Shown here piece after piece: positions 8,601 to 16,536 of a stretch of 62,731 nt of DNA; position 1 is the first letter of the stretch; every line of letters begins with the position of its first letter. The position numbers and the translations under genes were made by a program. The notes beneath the pieces were generated by a model, which worked only from the letters and a program-made list of their open reading frames with translations, made no database searches and had not been told where the DNA came from. The DNA comes from Solirubrobacterales bacterium (GTDB lineage Bacteria > Actinomycetota > Thermoleophilia > Solirubrobacterales > 70-9), in contig JANWHD010000025.1 of the NCBI GenBank assembly GCA_025450585.1, forward strand, positions 1 through 62,731, written 5' to 3'.

Positions 8601-9174
8601 GGAGCCAGGCGAGGACCTCGCCGGCATCGCGGTCGGGCGGGAAGACGGGGTAGAAGACCTTGGCGATCTTGCCTCCTTCGGCGACGAAGGTGAGGCGCTT
8701 GTAGAGGGTCATCCCCTCGGCTTCGAAAGTGGGCAGGCGCAGTGCGTCGGCCAGCCGAAGGCCACTGTCGCTGAGCAGGGGGAAGGGGATGTGCTCCCGC
8801 TCGGTGAACTCGCGCTGTTCCCCGGGGGTCTGGGCGCTGATGCCGACCACGGTTGCCCCGAGCCACGAGAACTCGGAGATGCTTTCGCGGTAGGCGCAGC
8901 TCTGCGGCGTGCAGCCGCGGGCGCCTGGGATGTCGTCCCAGCCGGTAGGCAAAGACCGGCCGGGGACGCCGGTTCGCGGGTAGAGGTAGGCGACGAGTCG
9001 CCCGCGGCCCGCGGCTGAAAGATCGACCGGACCGCCCTGGGTGGAAGGCAGTGTCAGCGTCGGGACCGACATTTCGGTCAGGTGCTCGGCGGCACCGTCG
9101 TCCTCGGGGATGGGTAGGTCGGGAGGCAGCTCGGCGAAGTCGGCGTTCACGCTCTCATCGTATGGTGAGCTCAT
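8584..9174 (-). CDS. Peroxiredoxin (AhpC/TSA, BCP-like)
   Basis: Thiol peroxidase of the thioredoxin fold, up to 196 residues. The fold is visible from SVPTLTLPSTQGG (about residue 35), through the strand VAYLYPRTG, to the active site IPGARGCTPQSC with C88 (peroxidatic) and C93. The CX4C spacing is that of BCP-type enzymes. The later VVGISAQTPGEQREF and FPLLSDSG blocks are also typical. From ATG 9174 the protein has about 30 extra N-terminal residues, and that ATG overlaps the start codon of the divergent DUF1697 gene. GTG 9150 is an alternative start that would leave room for promoters. Its stop codon lies inside the shared terminator. Confidence 0.87.
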   Translation of the reverse strand: MSSPYDESVNADFAELPPDLPIPEDDGAAEHLTEMSVPTLTLPSTQGGPVDLSAAGRGRLVAYLYPRTGVPGRSLPTGWDDIPGARGCTPQSCAYRESISEFSWLGATVVGISAQTPGEQREFTEREHIPFPLLSDSGLRLADALRLPTFEAEGMTLYKRLTFVAEGGKIAKVFYPVFPPDRDAGEVLAWLHRRRA

Positions 9175-9715
9175 GGAGCGCTACGTCGCCTTCTTGCGTG
9201 GGATGAACCTCGGCAACCGGCGGATCAAGAACGACGAGCTGCGCCGCTGCCTCGAGATGTTGGACCTGGCTGACGTCGGCTGCTTCCGCGCCAGCGGCAA
9301 CGCGATCTTCGGCTCCGAGGGAGTCGACGCGGAGGAGTTGACAGGGCGGATCGAAGCGGGCCTGGCGAAGTCGCTCGGCTACGAGGTGCCGGTCTTCCTG
9401 CGCGGCGCGGCCGAGCTGCGGGCGATGGCGGCGCACGAGCCGTTCGAGCGGTCCGTTCTCGCGGCCTCGAAGGGCAAGGTCCAGGTGGTGCTCCTCGAGC
9501 GCAAGCCCGCGGCCGCAGACCGCAAGGAAGCACTGGCGCTCTCCAGCAAGGACGACCGGCTCGCCATCGACGGCCGGGAGCTCTACTGGCTTCCACGTGG
9601 CGGCATGTCCGAATCGGAGCTCGACCTGAAGACGATCGGCGCCGCTCTCGGCCAGCACACGATCAGGACCAAGGGCACGATCGACCAGATCGCCGCCAAG
9701 TACTTCGCGGACTGA
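9173..9715 (+). CDS. DUF1697 family protein
   Basis: 180 residues. It begins with MERYVAFLRGMNLGNRRIKN, the family's characteristic opening (YVAFLRGxN). The FRASGNAIF block at about 41-49 and a C-terminal segment ending in TIDQIAAKY also fit. The structure is a compact ferredoxin-like fold; the biological role of the family is unknown. The start codon overlaps the candidate start of the divergent peroxiredoxin, so any promoter would lie inside that gene. A GGTGAGC sequence just upstream can serve as ribosome-binding site. Confidence 0.88.
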   Translation: MERYVAFLRGMNLGNRRIKNDELRRCLEMLDLADVGCFRASGNAIFGSEGVDAEELTGRIEAGLAKSLGYEVPVFLRGAAELRAMAAHEPFERSVLAASKGKVQVVLLERKPAAADRKEALALSSKDDRLAIDGRELYWLPRGGMSESELDLKTIGAALGQHTIRTKGTIDQIAAKYFAD

Positions 9716-9720
9716 GACGT

Positions 9721-9912
9721 CTATTGGCGACCGGGTCGGCGGTCGGGCGAGCTCAATGTCAAATAAACGGTGGCGGTGATCCACGAGGTGAGGATGAGGA
9801 TCGCTGGGGGTGCGCCAAAGGCGAGGATCGCTATCGCGGCTGCGACAGACACGATTGCGCTGAGCAAAGATGCTCCCCGCGGTGTCCTGAGCAGTCGCTC
9901 CATCAGATCCAT
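9721..9912 (-). CDS. Small membrane protein, hypothetical
   Basis: 63 residues with an amphipathic start (MDLMERLLRTPRG) and two hydrophobic segments, at about 15-33 and 36-53, ending in a basic tail (DRRPGRQ). No family recognised. It is the second gene of a two-gene minus-strand unit; its start lies in the last codons of the 77-residue gene upstream (10-nt overlap), which supports both being translated. Confidence 0.5.
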   Translation of the reverse strand: MDLMERLLRTPRGASLLSAIVSVAAAIAILAFGAPPAILILTSWITATVYLTLSSPDRRPGRQ

Positions 9913-10136
9913 ATTTCAAGGATAAATGCGATAAGCGCAACCGGCCAGCCCACCGCGAATCCTTGCCCGATACCTTCGTTGACTCGCTGGCCGAGGACGT
10001 CGGCCGCTTGCCCTCGCTGCATCGCCCGGGACGCCGAATACCCGCTGGTGTAGGCCATTGCGCCTCCCAGAATCGAGACAGCCGTCACCGTGGCCTCGAG
10101 CAGGTCTCGGGGATTGACAGTCTCGAGCGGGAACAT
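9903..10136 (-). CDS. Small glycine/alanine-rich membrane-associated protein, hypothetical
   Basis: 77 residues from ATG 10136. One hydrophobic Gly/Ala-rich segment is at about 17-35 and a second, strongly hydrophobic C-terminal helix (WPVALIAFILEIWI) ends the protein. Between them is a polar Arg/Gln stretch (SASRAMQRGQAADVLGQR). No family recognised. It precedes and overlaps the 63-residue membrane protein, suggesting a small two-component membrane pair. About 45 nt separate it from the MBL-hydrolase stop, so it may be the tail of the OsmC-MBL operon. Confidence 0.45.
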   Translation of the reverse strand: MFPLETVNPRDLLEATVTAVSILGGAMAYTSGYSASRAMQRGQAADVLGQRVNEGIGQGFAVGWPVALIAFILEIWI

Positions 10137-10182
10137 GCACCTGACGCTAGCCGTCGCTTACGCACCGATGGTGCGCAGGATG

Positions 10183-11121
10183 TCACGCGTGTGTAGCGAT
10201 ATCCGCGCGGGGGAGGGCGGCGATCCGAGCGTTGGAGCTGACCGAGGCGATTTCGCCGGGTAGTGTCGAGAGCTGGACGTTGGAGACGAACTCCATCCGC
10301 TGGCCGAGGGGGCGGAAGAAGTTGTCGTAGTGGGTCGGGACTACGACCGCCGGGTCGAGGCGGGGGAGGATCCGCTTCCAGTAGTCCTCGGTGAAGCTGC
10401 GGCCGGCGACGCCCGCGAGGAAGACGTCGACGCCGCGCTCGTGGATCGCCTCGTCGATCAGGTTGGCGCTGCCCTGGTGGTAGAAGCGGATGCCGGCGAC
10501 GCGGATCGAGATGCCCCAGACCTGACCGCAGCGGTAGGCGCTCGGAGAGAGCGCGTCGAGGTGCTCGCAGGTGAGGTCGCCGTCGTAGGGGACGGCGAGG
10601 CCGAGCAGCAGCTTCGAGTGGACGCTGGGCGTGAAGCTGACCTCGAAGGGGCCGAGCTCGTAGGTGCGATAGGGCTCGACCGAGACCGCCTGCTCGGCCA
10701 GCCCGTGCAGGCCCATCAGCGTCACCAGCGAGTCCGAGCCGTAGGCATTGCAGCCGAAGCGGCGGGCTATCGCCGGGGCGTCGACGGCGTGGTCGAAGTG
10801 GGTGTGGCCGACGAGAACGCCGGCGACCTCTCCCGGCGCGTGGACGAAGCGGTCCAGCGCGGCCGGATCGGGAAGCGTCGGCCGCCGCCGCAGGATGTCG
10901 CCGAACGGGACACGCGACAGATAGGGATCGATGAACAGCGTCTGCCCCTCGAAGCTCATCCGGTATCCGGACACACCGAGCCATTCGACTTCCAGGCCGG
11001 CCGGCAGCTCCAGCGGCTTCTTCTCCAGCTCGCCGAGCGCCTGGCCGTCTTCGCGCTGGGCTGATCGCCGGGTCAGCTGCGCCTTTGCCAGGTCTCCCAG
11101 GTGTCGCAGCGGCCCCGCCAT
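10183..11121 (-). CDS. MBL-fold metal-dependent hydrolase (UlaG/NAPE-PLD-like)
   Basis: 312 residues with the metallo-beta-lactamase fold. The zinc motif HTHFDH lies at about residue 115, preceded by the strand EWLGVSGYRMSFEGQTLFIDP. Downstream histidines occur in TPSVHSK and PTHYDNF. The sequence resembles the UlaG/RomA-like branch, which hydrolyses phosphodiester or lactone substrates; the exact substrate is unknown. An N-terminal stretch of about 40 residues precedes the fold. It lies 8 nt after the OsmC gene on the same strand and is probably cotranscribed with it. Confidence 0.83.
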   Translation of the reverse strand: MAGPLRHLGDLAKAQLTRRSAQREDGQALGELEKKPLELPAGLEVEWLGVSGYRMSFEGQTLFIDPYLSRVPFGDILRRRPTLPDPAALDRFVHAPGEVAGVLVGHTHFDHAVDAPAIARRFGCNAYGSDSLVTLMGLHGLAEQAVSVEPYRTYELGPFEVSFTPSVHSKLLLGLAVPYDGDLTCEHLDALSPSAYRCGQVWGISIRVAGIRFYHQGSANLIDEAIHERGVDVFLAGVAGRSFTEDYWKRILPRLDPAVVVPTHYDNFFRPLGQRMEFVSNVQLSTLPGEIASVSSNARIAALPRADIATHA

Positions 11122-11129
11122 GGTTCCGG

Positions 11130-11639
11130 TTACGAGGCGGTCCCAAGCGTGGCCGACAGCTGGGGCGGCCGGCTGAGGGTCTGGAAGACGACGCAGTAGC
11201 GCTCAGTCAGCTTCATCAGCGTCTCCAGCTCCTCCCCGTCGGCGTCGCTGTCGAGCTCGAAGGCGAGGCGGATCGCCGTGAAGCCCACCGGGGCGTCGCG
11301 ATCCACCGCGAGCGTGCCGCGGAAATCGAGCTCGCCCTCGGCGCGCACCGTCCCGGACCTCACCTCGATTCCCAGCGACGTCGCCACGGCGCGAAGGGTC
11401 ACGCCGGCGCACGCGACCAGAGCCTCGAGCAGCATGTCGCCCGAGCAGAGTTGCGACCCGTCGCCGCCGGAGGCCGGGTGCAGCCCCGCTTCGGCGATCG
11501 CCCGCCCCGTCTGTACCGAGCAGGAGACGCCCTCGCCCAGCTCCCCGCTGGCCTCCAGGGTGACGATCGCGGCCGCGGGCTCCTCGCGGTAGCGCTCCTT
11601 TAGCGGTGCCTGGACCTCACGCAGTTGCTCCCGTTCCAC
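11130..11639 (-). CDS. OsmC family protein
   Basis: 169 residues from GTG 11639. The open frame runs another 1.6 kb upstream, but that stretch is antisense to the ABC-F gene and shows no family signal. OsmC/Ohr proteins are dimeric thiol-dependent peroxidases or related enzymes. The conserved helix with its cysteine (LVACAGVTLRAVA) and an earlier cysteine in SQLCSGDMLLEA are visible, followed by the strand pattern of the C-terminal half. It is first in an operon with the MBL hydrolase and divergent from the ABC-F gene across a 50-nt gap that must hold both promoters. Confidence 0.82.
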   Translation of the reverse strand: MEREQLREVQAPLKERYREEPAAAIVTLEASGELGEGVSCSVQTGRAIAEAGLHPASGGDGSQLCSGDMLLEALVACAGVTLRAVATSLGIEVRSGTVRAEGELDFRGTLAVDRDAPVGFTAIRLAFELDSDADGEELETLMKLTERYCVVFQTLSRPPQLSATLGTAS

Positions 11640-11690
11640 CCGGCGCAGGTTACGCCCGTCCAGGGCGAGCCGCGTAGTGTCAGGGCTGTC

Positions 11691-13601
11691 ATGGCAATCG
11701 CGACCGCAACGACCATCGACGTCTACGCGGGCGGCGGGCTGCTCTTCGCCGACGTCTCCTTCAAGCTCGAGCCGCGCGAGCGGATGACCCTCTCCGGGCG
11801 CAACGGCGCCGGCAAGTCGACCCTGTTGCGGATTCTCGCCGGCGAGCGGCCGCCCGACTCCGGCAGCATCGCCCTGCAGAAAGGGGCACGGGTTGCCCTG
11901 CACGACCAGCGGCCCCCGCGCGACGCCGAGATCTCGCTCGGCGACTACGTCTTCTCCGGCCGCACCGACATGCAGGAGACCGAGGCGGAGCTGGCGCGCC
12001 TGGAGGAGGCGATGGCAAAGGGCGAGCCCGACGAGGAGACGATGCGCGCCTACTCGACCGCCCAGCAGCGTCTCGAAGCCGGTGGCGGCTATCGCTGGCG
12101 CGACGACGTGCTCGCCGTGCTCGGCGGCCTCGGCTTCGGCGAGGAGGCAGCCAAACGGCGGCTCTCGACCTTCTCCGGCGGCGAGCTGACCCGCGCCTCG
12201 CTGGCCCGCGCGCTCGCCACTCGCCCCGACCTGCTGCTCCTCGACGAGCCGACGAACCATCTCGACATCCCCTCGCTGGAGTGGCTGGAGCGCTACCTGG
12301 TCGACCTCGACGCCGCCGTCGTCCTCGTCGCCCACGACCGCTGGTTCCTGGAGGCGGTGGGGACGTCGGTGCTGGAGCTGGAGGCCCGCAAGGGGCGCTT
12401 CTTTGCCGGCCCATGGCACGCCTGGCGCAAGGAGCAGGCGGCGCGCGAGATCGCCCGCGGCAAGGCGATCGAGCGCCAGCAGGCCGAGATCGAGCGGATG
12501 GAGCGCTTCGTCGAGCGCTTCCGCTACAAGGCGACGAAGGCGCGCCAGGCGCAGTCGCGGCTGAAGCAGATCGACAAGATCAAGCGCGATGGGGTGAAGG
12601 CCGAGGCGCGCGACCGCCGCAACCTGCGGTTCTCGTTCGTCACCCCCGAGCGACCGGGCCGGGTCGTGCTGAAACTGGTCGGCGCGAGGATCGAGGTGCC
12701 GGGCCGCACCCTGCTCGAGAGAGCCGAGCTCGAACTCGAGCGCGGCGAGCACGTCGTCCTCGTCGGTCCCAACGGCGCCGGCAAGACCAGCCTGATCGAG
12801 ACTCTGGCGGGAAAGCGCGAGCCCGCCGACGGGTCGGTGCGGACCGGCCACAACGTCAAGGTCGGCTACCTCTCCCAGCACGCCGATTCCGCGGCGGGGG
12901 AGGGGACGGTGCTCGAAGCCGCTCAGCGCGGCACCGGCCTCAGCGGGCAGAAGGCGCGCGACCTGCTGGGCGGCTTCCTCTTCTCCGGCGCCGACGCGGA
13001 GAAATCGCTCGACGACATCTCCGGCGGGGAGCAGCGGCGGCTCTCGCTGGCGATCCTCGTCGCCTCCGGCGCCAACGTCCTGATCCTCGACGAGCCGACG
13101 AACCACCTCGACGTCGAGAGCCGCGAGGCGCTCGAGGACGCGCTCTCGGCCTTCGAGGGCGCGGTGATCCTGGTCTCCCACGACCGCGCCCTGCTGGAGG
13201 CGGTCGGCAGCCGCACCGTCGTCTGCGAGGACGGCCGGCTGGAGAGCCATCCGAGCGGCTGGGCCGCCTATCAGCGCCAGCGCGACGAACGGGCCGAAGC
13301 CGAGTCCTCTGCCGCCGCGGCGCAGAAGCGAGCCGGCAAGGCCTCAAAACGAGCCAAGCCCGGCGCGGCCTCGAAGAGCGCCGCCCGCAAGGCGAGCCGT
13401 CTGGCGGAGAAGATCGAGGCTGCCGAAGCCGAGCTGGCTGCCGTCGAGGAGGAGCTGGCCGACCCAGCTGCCTGGTCGACCCCGGTCAAGGCCGAGCGGG
13501 CGGCCGAGCGCCACGAGGCCGCGAAGCGCAAGCTCGCCGAGCTCTACGAGCAGTGGGAGGAGGCCGAGCGGGCCGTCAGCGCAGCGGGCGATCCAGCCTG
13601 A
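11691..13601 (+). CDS. ABC-F family ATPase (translation/ribosome-associated)
   Basis: Soluble protein of 636 residues with two ABC domains and no membrane part. Domain 1 has Walker A GRNGAGKSTLL (about 37-47), signature FSGGELTRASLARAL and Walker B LLLLDEPTNHLD. A linker (about 250-310) rich in Arg/Lys/Gln corresponds to the P-site tRNA-interaction motif of ABC-F proteins. Domain 2 has GPNGAGKTSLIE, ISGGEQRRLSL and LILDEPTNHLD. A C-terminal Ala/Lys/Glu coiled coil (about 540-636) is like that of Uup-type members. ABC-F proteins act on the ribosome E site; neither a resistance role nor a housekeeping role can be fixed from sequence. ATG 11691 was chosen because similarity begins there. The 3' end overlaps the convergent P450 gene by 26 nt. 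Confidence 0.9.
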   Translation: MAIATATTIDVYAGGGLLFADVSFKLEPRERMTLSGRNGAGKSTLLRILAGERPPDSGSIALQKGARVALHDQRPPRDAEISLGDYVFSGRTDMQETEAELARLEEAMAKGEPDEETMRAYSTAQQRLEAGGGYRWRDDVLAVLGGLGFGEEAAKRRLSTFSGGELTRASLARALATRPDLLLLDEPTNHLDIPSLEWLERYLVDLDAAVVLVAHDRWFLEAVGTSVLELEARKGRFFAGPWHAWRKEQAAREIARGKAIERQQAEIERMERFVERFRYKATKARQAQSRLKQIDKIKRDGVKAEARDRRNLRFSFVTPERPGRVVLKLVGARIEVPGRTLLERAELELERGEHVVLVGPNGAGKTSLIETLAGKREPADGSVRTGHNVKVGYLSQHADSAAGEGTVLEAAQRGTGLSGQKARDLLGGFLFSGADAEKSLDDISGGEQRRLSLAILVASGANVLILDEPTNHLDVESREALEDALSAFEGAVILVSHDRALLEAVGSRTVVCEDGRLESHPSGWAAYQRQRDERAEAESSAAAAQKRAGKASKRAKPGAASKSAARKASRLAEKIEAAEAELAAVEEELADPAAWSTPVKAERAAERHEAAKRKLAELYEQWEEAERAVSAAGDPA

Positions 13602-14931
13602 CGCGCGCTTCCCTGGCGGGGGCGACGGTGATGTTGCGGATCCTCGCCCGTTCCGGCTTGGGGTCGGGTGCGCTCAGCTCGGCGCGCTCGAGGAACTCGC
13701 GCAGCACTACCCGCATCTCGTATTCCGCGAAGGCAGCGCCGATGCAGCGCCGCACGCCGCCGCCGAACGGCAGCCAGGCGTAGCCGTTGGGCTTGCCGTC
13801 GAGGAAGCGCTCGGGGCGGAACTCGTGCGGGTCGGGGAAGAGGTCCTCGCGGTAGTGCAGCGCCGCTGCGGCCGGGAAGACGCAGGTTCCGGCTGGGAGG
13901 TCGTAGCCGCCGATCCGCAGCGGCTCGTTCAGCTTGCGCGCCGCGTCGATGATCACCGGCCGGATCCGCAGGGTCTCCTTGATCGTCGCGTCGAGGTAGT
14001 CGTCCTCGCCCGCGGCGAGGGACTCGCGCAACTTTGCCAGCACTCGCGGCGTGCGCAGCAGCCGCTCCATCGCCCAGGCGATGGCAGTGGCGGTCGTCTC
14101 GTGGCCGGCGCCGAGCACCGTGACCAGCTCGTCGCGCAGTTCCCCGTCGCCCATCGGCGTGCCGTCGTCGTGCCGGGCCCGCAGGAGCAGGGAGAGCACG
14201 TCGTCGCGCTCTTCCACCTCGGCCTCGCGCCGGCGGATCTCGATCTCCTCGTAGATGAACTCGTCGAACGCCTCGCGGGCGCGGAGGAAGCGCGCCCAAG
14301 GGCTCCAGGGGCCAAGGTTGCGGCGCAGCACCGGCAGTGCGATCGCGTTGACGCGCTTGCCGAAGGTGCCGATCAGGCGCTCCGCCCGCTGCAGGCGCTC
14401 CTCGTCGTGCACCCCGAAGACCGCCTCGAGGATCACCGCCAGGGTGATCCGTTGCGTGTGCGGCCGCAGGGCGAAGGTCTCACCGACCGGCCAGCTCTCC
14501 ATCTCGCGCCGGGCGATCGTGCGCATCAGCTCGCCGTAGCGGCGGATCCGCTCGCCGTGGAAGGGCGGCAGCAGCAGCTTGCGCTGGCGCATGTGCGGAG
14601 CCTCGTCGAGGGTGAGCACCGAGTTGGGCCCCAAGACGGGCTCCAGCACCGTCGCGTTCGCCTCACCGGCGTGGAACTGCTCGGGGGTACCCGTGAACAC
14701 CTCCTTGACGAGGGTGGGCTCGGCGATCCAGACGACCTTGCCGATGATCGGGAAGGGAACGGTGAAGATGTCGCCGTAGCGGCGCTGGAAGCGACCGAGG
14801 AATCCGTGGGGATCGCGTGCGTAACGCAATCCCTGAAGGAGCGCGGGGCCCTTCGGGCCTGGAGGCAGCTGACTTCGGGTTCGCGCTGCCGGCGCGCGGG
14901 GGAGTGTCGCCTGCTCCACGCGACGCACCAT
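13576..14931 (-). CDS. Cytochrome P450
   Basis: Heme-thiolate monooxygenase, 451 residues, soluble (no N-terminal anchor). The proline-rich start LPPGPKGP, the I-helix oxygen-binding motif GAGHETTA, the K-helix ExxR (KETLRIRP) and the heme loop FGGGVRRCIG with the axial Cys396 are all present. No reductase or ferredoxin domain is fused or adjacent. The substrate is unknown. A near-perfect palindrome (14935-14964) sits 3 nt upstream of the start, so if ATG 14931 is used the palindrome covers the ribosome-binding site. GTG 14919 is an alternative start. Confidence 0.93.
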   Translation of the reverse strand: MVRRVEQATLPRAPAARTRSQLPPGPKGPALLQGLRYARDPHGFLGRFQRRYGDIFTVPFPIIGKVVWIAEPTLVKEVFTGTPEQFHAGEANATVLEPVLGPNSVLTLDEAPHMRQRKLLLPPFHGERIRRYGELMRTIARREMESWPVGETFALRPHTQRITLAVILEAVFGVHDEERLQRAERLIGTFGKRVNAIALPVLRRNLGPWSPWARFLRAREAFDEFIYEEIEIRRREAEVEERDDVLSLLLRARHDDGTPMGDGELRDELVTVLGAGHETTATAIAWAMERLLRTPRVLAKLRESLAAGEDDYLDATIKETLRIRPVIIDAARKLNEPLRIGGYDLPAGTCVFPAAAALHYREDLFPDPHEFRPERFLDGKPNGYAWLPFGGGVRRCIGAAFAEYEMRVVLREFLERAELSAPDPKPERARIRNITVAPAREARVRLDRPLR

Positions 14932-14934
14932 ACG

Positions 14935-14964
14935 ACATCGACTGGCTGGTCAGCCAGTCGATGT
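14935..14964. promoter_or_regulatory. Perfect 14-bp palindrome upstream of the P450 gene
   Basis: Arms 14935-14948 and 14951-14964 are exact inverted complements around the central GT. The tiny spacer fits a dimeric repressor operator (TetR or GntR type) better than a terminator hairpin. It fills the gap between the purU stop and the P450 start on the same strand, so a regulator bound there, or an RNA hairpin, would govern the P450 gene. Confidence 0.6.
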
Positions 14965-14966
14965 GC

Positions 14967-15812
14967 TCAGAACACGATCGTCCGTGCCCCGTCGAGCAGG
15001 ACGCGGTCGTCGACGTGTGCTTTGACCGCCCGGGCAAGGACCAGCCGCTCGATGTCGCGGCCGATCCGTTTCAGGTCGTCGACCTCGTCACGGTGGCTGA
15101 CCCGGGTCACGTCCTGGTCGATGATCGGCCCGGCGTCGAGTTCCTCGGTGACGTAGTGGGCGGTCGCGCCGATCAGCTTCACGCCGCGCTCGTGGGCCCG
15201 GCGGTAGGGGTCGGCGCCGACGAAGGCGGGCAGGAAGCTGTGGTGGATGTTGATCGCCGGCGCGCCCAGGCCCTCCAGGAACTTGCGGGAGAGGACCTGC
15301 ATGTAGCGGGCGAGGACGAGCAGGTCGATGCCAGCGAAGAGCTCCAGCGCCTGCGCCTCGGCTCGCTCGCGCGCCTCTGGGTCGATCGATATGTGGTGGA
15401 AGTCGAGTCCCAGCGACTCGACCTGCCCGCGGTGGTCGTCGTGGTTGGAGACGACGGCGACGATGTCGGCGCCGAGCTCGCCGCTGCGCCAGCGCCAGAG
15501 CAGGTCGGAGAGGCAGTGGTCTTCGCGCGAGACCATGATCGCCACCCGCTTGCGCTCGCTCGACTCGGCGAAGCGGTGCTCCATCTCGAAGGGTGTGGCG
15601 ATCTCGTGCTCGAAGCGCTGCCGGACCGCGGCAAGCTCGTTCTCGGGGATGGCGTCGAACATCATGCGCATGAAGAAGCGCCCCTCGTCGCTGGAGTGCT
15701 GGTCGGCGTCGACGATGTTGAGGCCGGCTTCGGCGAGGAAGCCGCTGACGGCGGCGATCAGTCCCGGCCGATCGGGGCAGGCGAGCAGCAAGCGCGAGGT
15801 CGGAGAATCCAC
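14967..15812 (-). CDS. purU: Formyltetrahydrofolate deformylase PurU
   Basis: Hydrolyses 10-formyl-tetrahydrofolate to formate and tetrahydrofolate, balancing one-carbon pools. 281 residues. The N-terminal ACT domain (about 5-80) starts with LLLACPDRPGLIAAVSGFLA. The formyltransferase-fold domain contains IMVSREDHCLSDLLWR, VVSNHDDH and the active-site region INIHHSFLPAFVGADPY, with the catalytic histidine. The later block ATAHYVTEELDAGPIIDQD is also diagnostic. The ACT domain plus full length distinguishes it from PurN. It lies 35 nt upstream of the P450 gene on the same strand. Confidence 0.95.
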   Translation of the reverse strand: MDSPTSRLLLACPDRPGLIAAVSGFLAEAGLNIVDADQHSSDEGRFFMRMMFDAIPENELAAVRQRFEHEIATPFEMEHRFAESSERKRVAIMVSREDHCLSDLLWRWRSGELGADIVAVVSNHDDHRGQVESLGLDFHHISIDPEARERAEAQALELFAGIDLLVLARYMQVLSRKFLEGLGAPAINIHHSFLPAFVGADPYRRAHERGVKLIGATAHYVTEELDAGPIIDQDVTRVSHRDEVDDLKRIGRDIERLVLARAVKAHVDDRVLLDGARTIVF

Positions 15813-15934
15813 GCGCCCATCATCCCGGCTTCTGTTCGATTGCGCCTGTCACGGCGATCCGAGCCGCAAGATGCAATTCATCCTCTGCCCACGGAAGGGA
15901 TTCCGTGCCTGTTGTCGTGTCAGACGGCACTTAC

Positions 15935-16006
15935 TTTGTGAGCAGTGTGAGCGCGATCACGTTCTGCGGTCGCAAATACCGCCACGGTTCCGCGCTTGCT
16001 CACAAA
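15935..16006 (+). promoter_or_regulatory. Leader inverted repeat enclosing the start codon of the Rpf-like gene
   Basis: TTTGTGAGCA (15935-15944) pairs perfectly with TGCTCACAAA (15997-16006), and the TTG start codon at 15996-15998 falls at the edge of the right arm. The intervening 52 nt contain smaller complementary pieces. Base pairing would hide the start, which suggests structured 5'-leader control. Rpf genes of actinobacteria are often under c-di-AMP riboswitches, but the conserved core of that riboswitch class was not recognised here. Confidence 0.45.
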
Positions 16007-16487
16007 ACGCACATATTTCATCCCTGTCCTGATCGCCTGCATCGCCTTCCCGGCAGTTGCCCTCGCGGCAACCGGCGACGGTCCCCCACCGCCACGGATC
16101 GGCGTAGCCGAGGCGGTGCCCGCCAGGCTCGGTCCCCTACAACGCCCGGTCGCCCGCTTCCACAAGACGATCCGCACCACCGTCAAGCGCATGGAAGCCA
16201 AGCGCCGCGCCGAAGCTCGCCGCGAGCGACGCGAGCTCTACGCATCTCTCCCGGGAGGCGTCTCGCGGGAAACCCTCGACGCCATCGCCTCCTGCGAGTC
16301 CGGCGGCGACCCCACGATCGTCTCCTCTGACGGCACCTACCGAGGCAAGTACCAGTTCAGCTTCAGCACCTGGGAATCCGTCGGCGGCTCCGGCGACCCA
16401 GCGGCAGCCCCAGAGCAGGAGCAGGACTATCGAGCCGCGCTCCTCTACGCCGCTTCGGGCTCCAGCCCCTGGCCGGTCTGCGGCTGA
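15996..16487 (+). CDS. Rpf-like secreted transglycosylase-domain protein
   Basis: 163 residues from a TTG start. The signal peptide (about 1-24) ends AVALAA. A proline and basic linker follows (about 27-80), then a compact lysozyme-like domain with the resuscitation-promoting-factor pattern. It begins TLDAIASCESGGDP, where the Glu of CESGGD matches the catalytic residue, continues GTYRGKYQFSFSTWESVGGSGDPA and ends SSPWPVCG. Such proteins cut peptidoglycan and help dormant cells regrow. The two cysteines of the domain are in the positions that form a disulfide in Rpf proteins. A strong hairpin follows the stop codon. The leader upstream is structured. Confidence 0.87.
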   Translation: MLTKRTYFIPVLIACIAFPAVALAATGDGPPPPRIGVAEAVPARLGPLQRPVARFHKTIRTTVKRMEAKRRAEARRERRELYASLPGGVSRETLDAIASCESGGDPTIVSSDGTYRGKYQFSFSTWESVGGSGDPAAAPEQEQDYRAALLYAASGSSPWPVCG

Positions 16488-16493
16488 CGATGA

Positions 16494-16520
16494 GAGGAAC
16501 CGGGTGTCACCCGGTTCCTC
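16494..16520 (+). terminator. Terminator after the Rpf-like gene
   Basis: Perfect 12-bp stem (16494-16505 with 16509-16520) with a 3-nt loop, 7 nt after the Rpf-like stop. No long T-run follows, as is common in high-GC genomes. It argues that the next gene starts at 16537 rather than at the in-frame GTG 16504, which lies within the hairpin. Confidence 0.75.
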
Positions 16521-16536
16521 CCCTACGATCACGCAA

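Noticed and set aside
11640..13250. N-terminal extension of the OsmC gene by more than 530 codons
   Set aside because: It lies antisense to the ABC-F gene and has the compositional look of an antisense frame; OsmC homology is confined to the last 169 codons.
15813..15995. c-di-AMP (ydaO-type) riboswitch upstream of the Rpf-like gene
   Set aside because: Expected from relatives, but the conserved core segments could not be found by eye; only the long-range inverted repeat is reported.
16504..16536. GTG 16504 as start of the HD-domain gene
   Set aside because: It lies within the terminator hairpin of the previous gene; GTG 16537 gives the conserved length.
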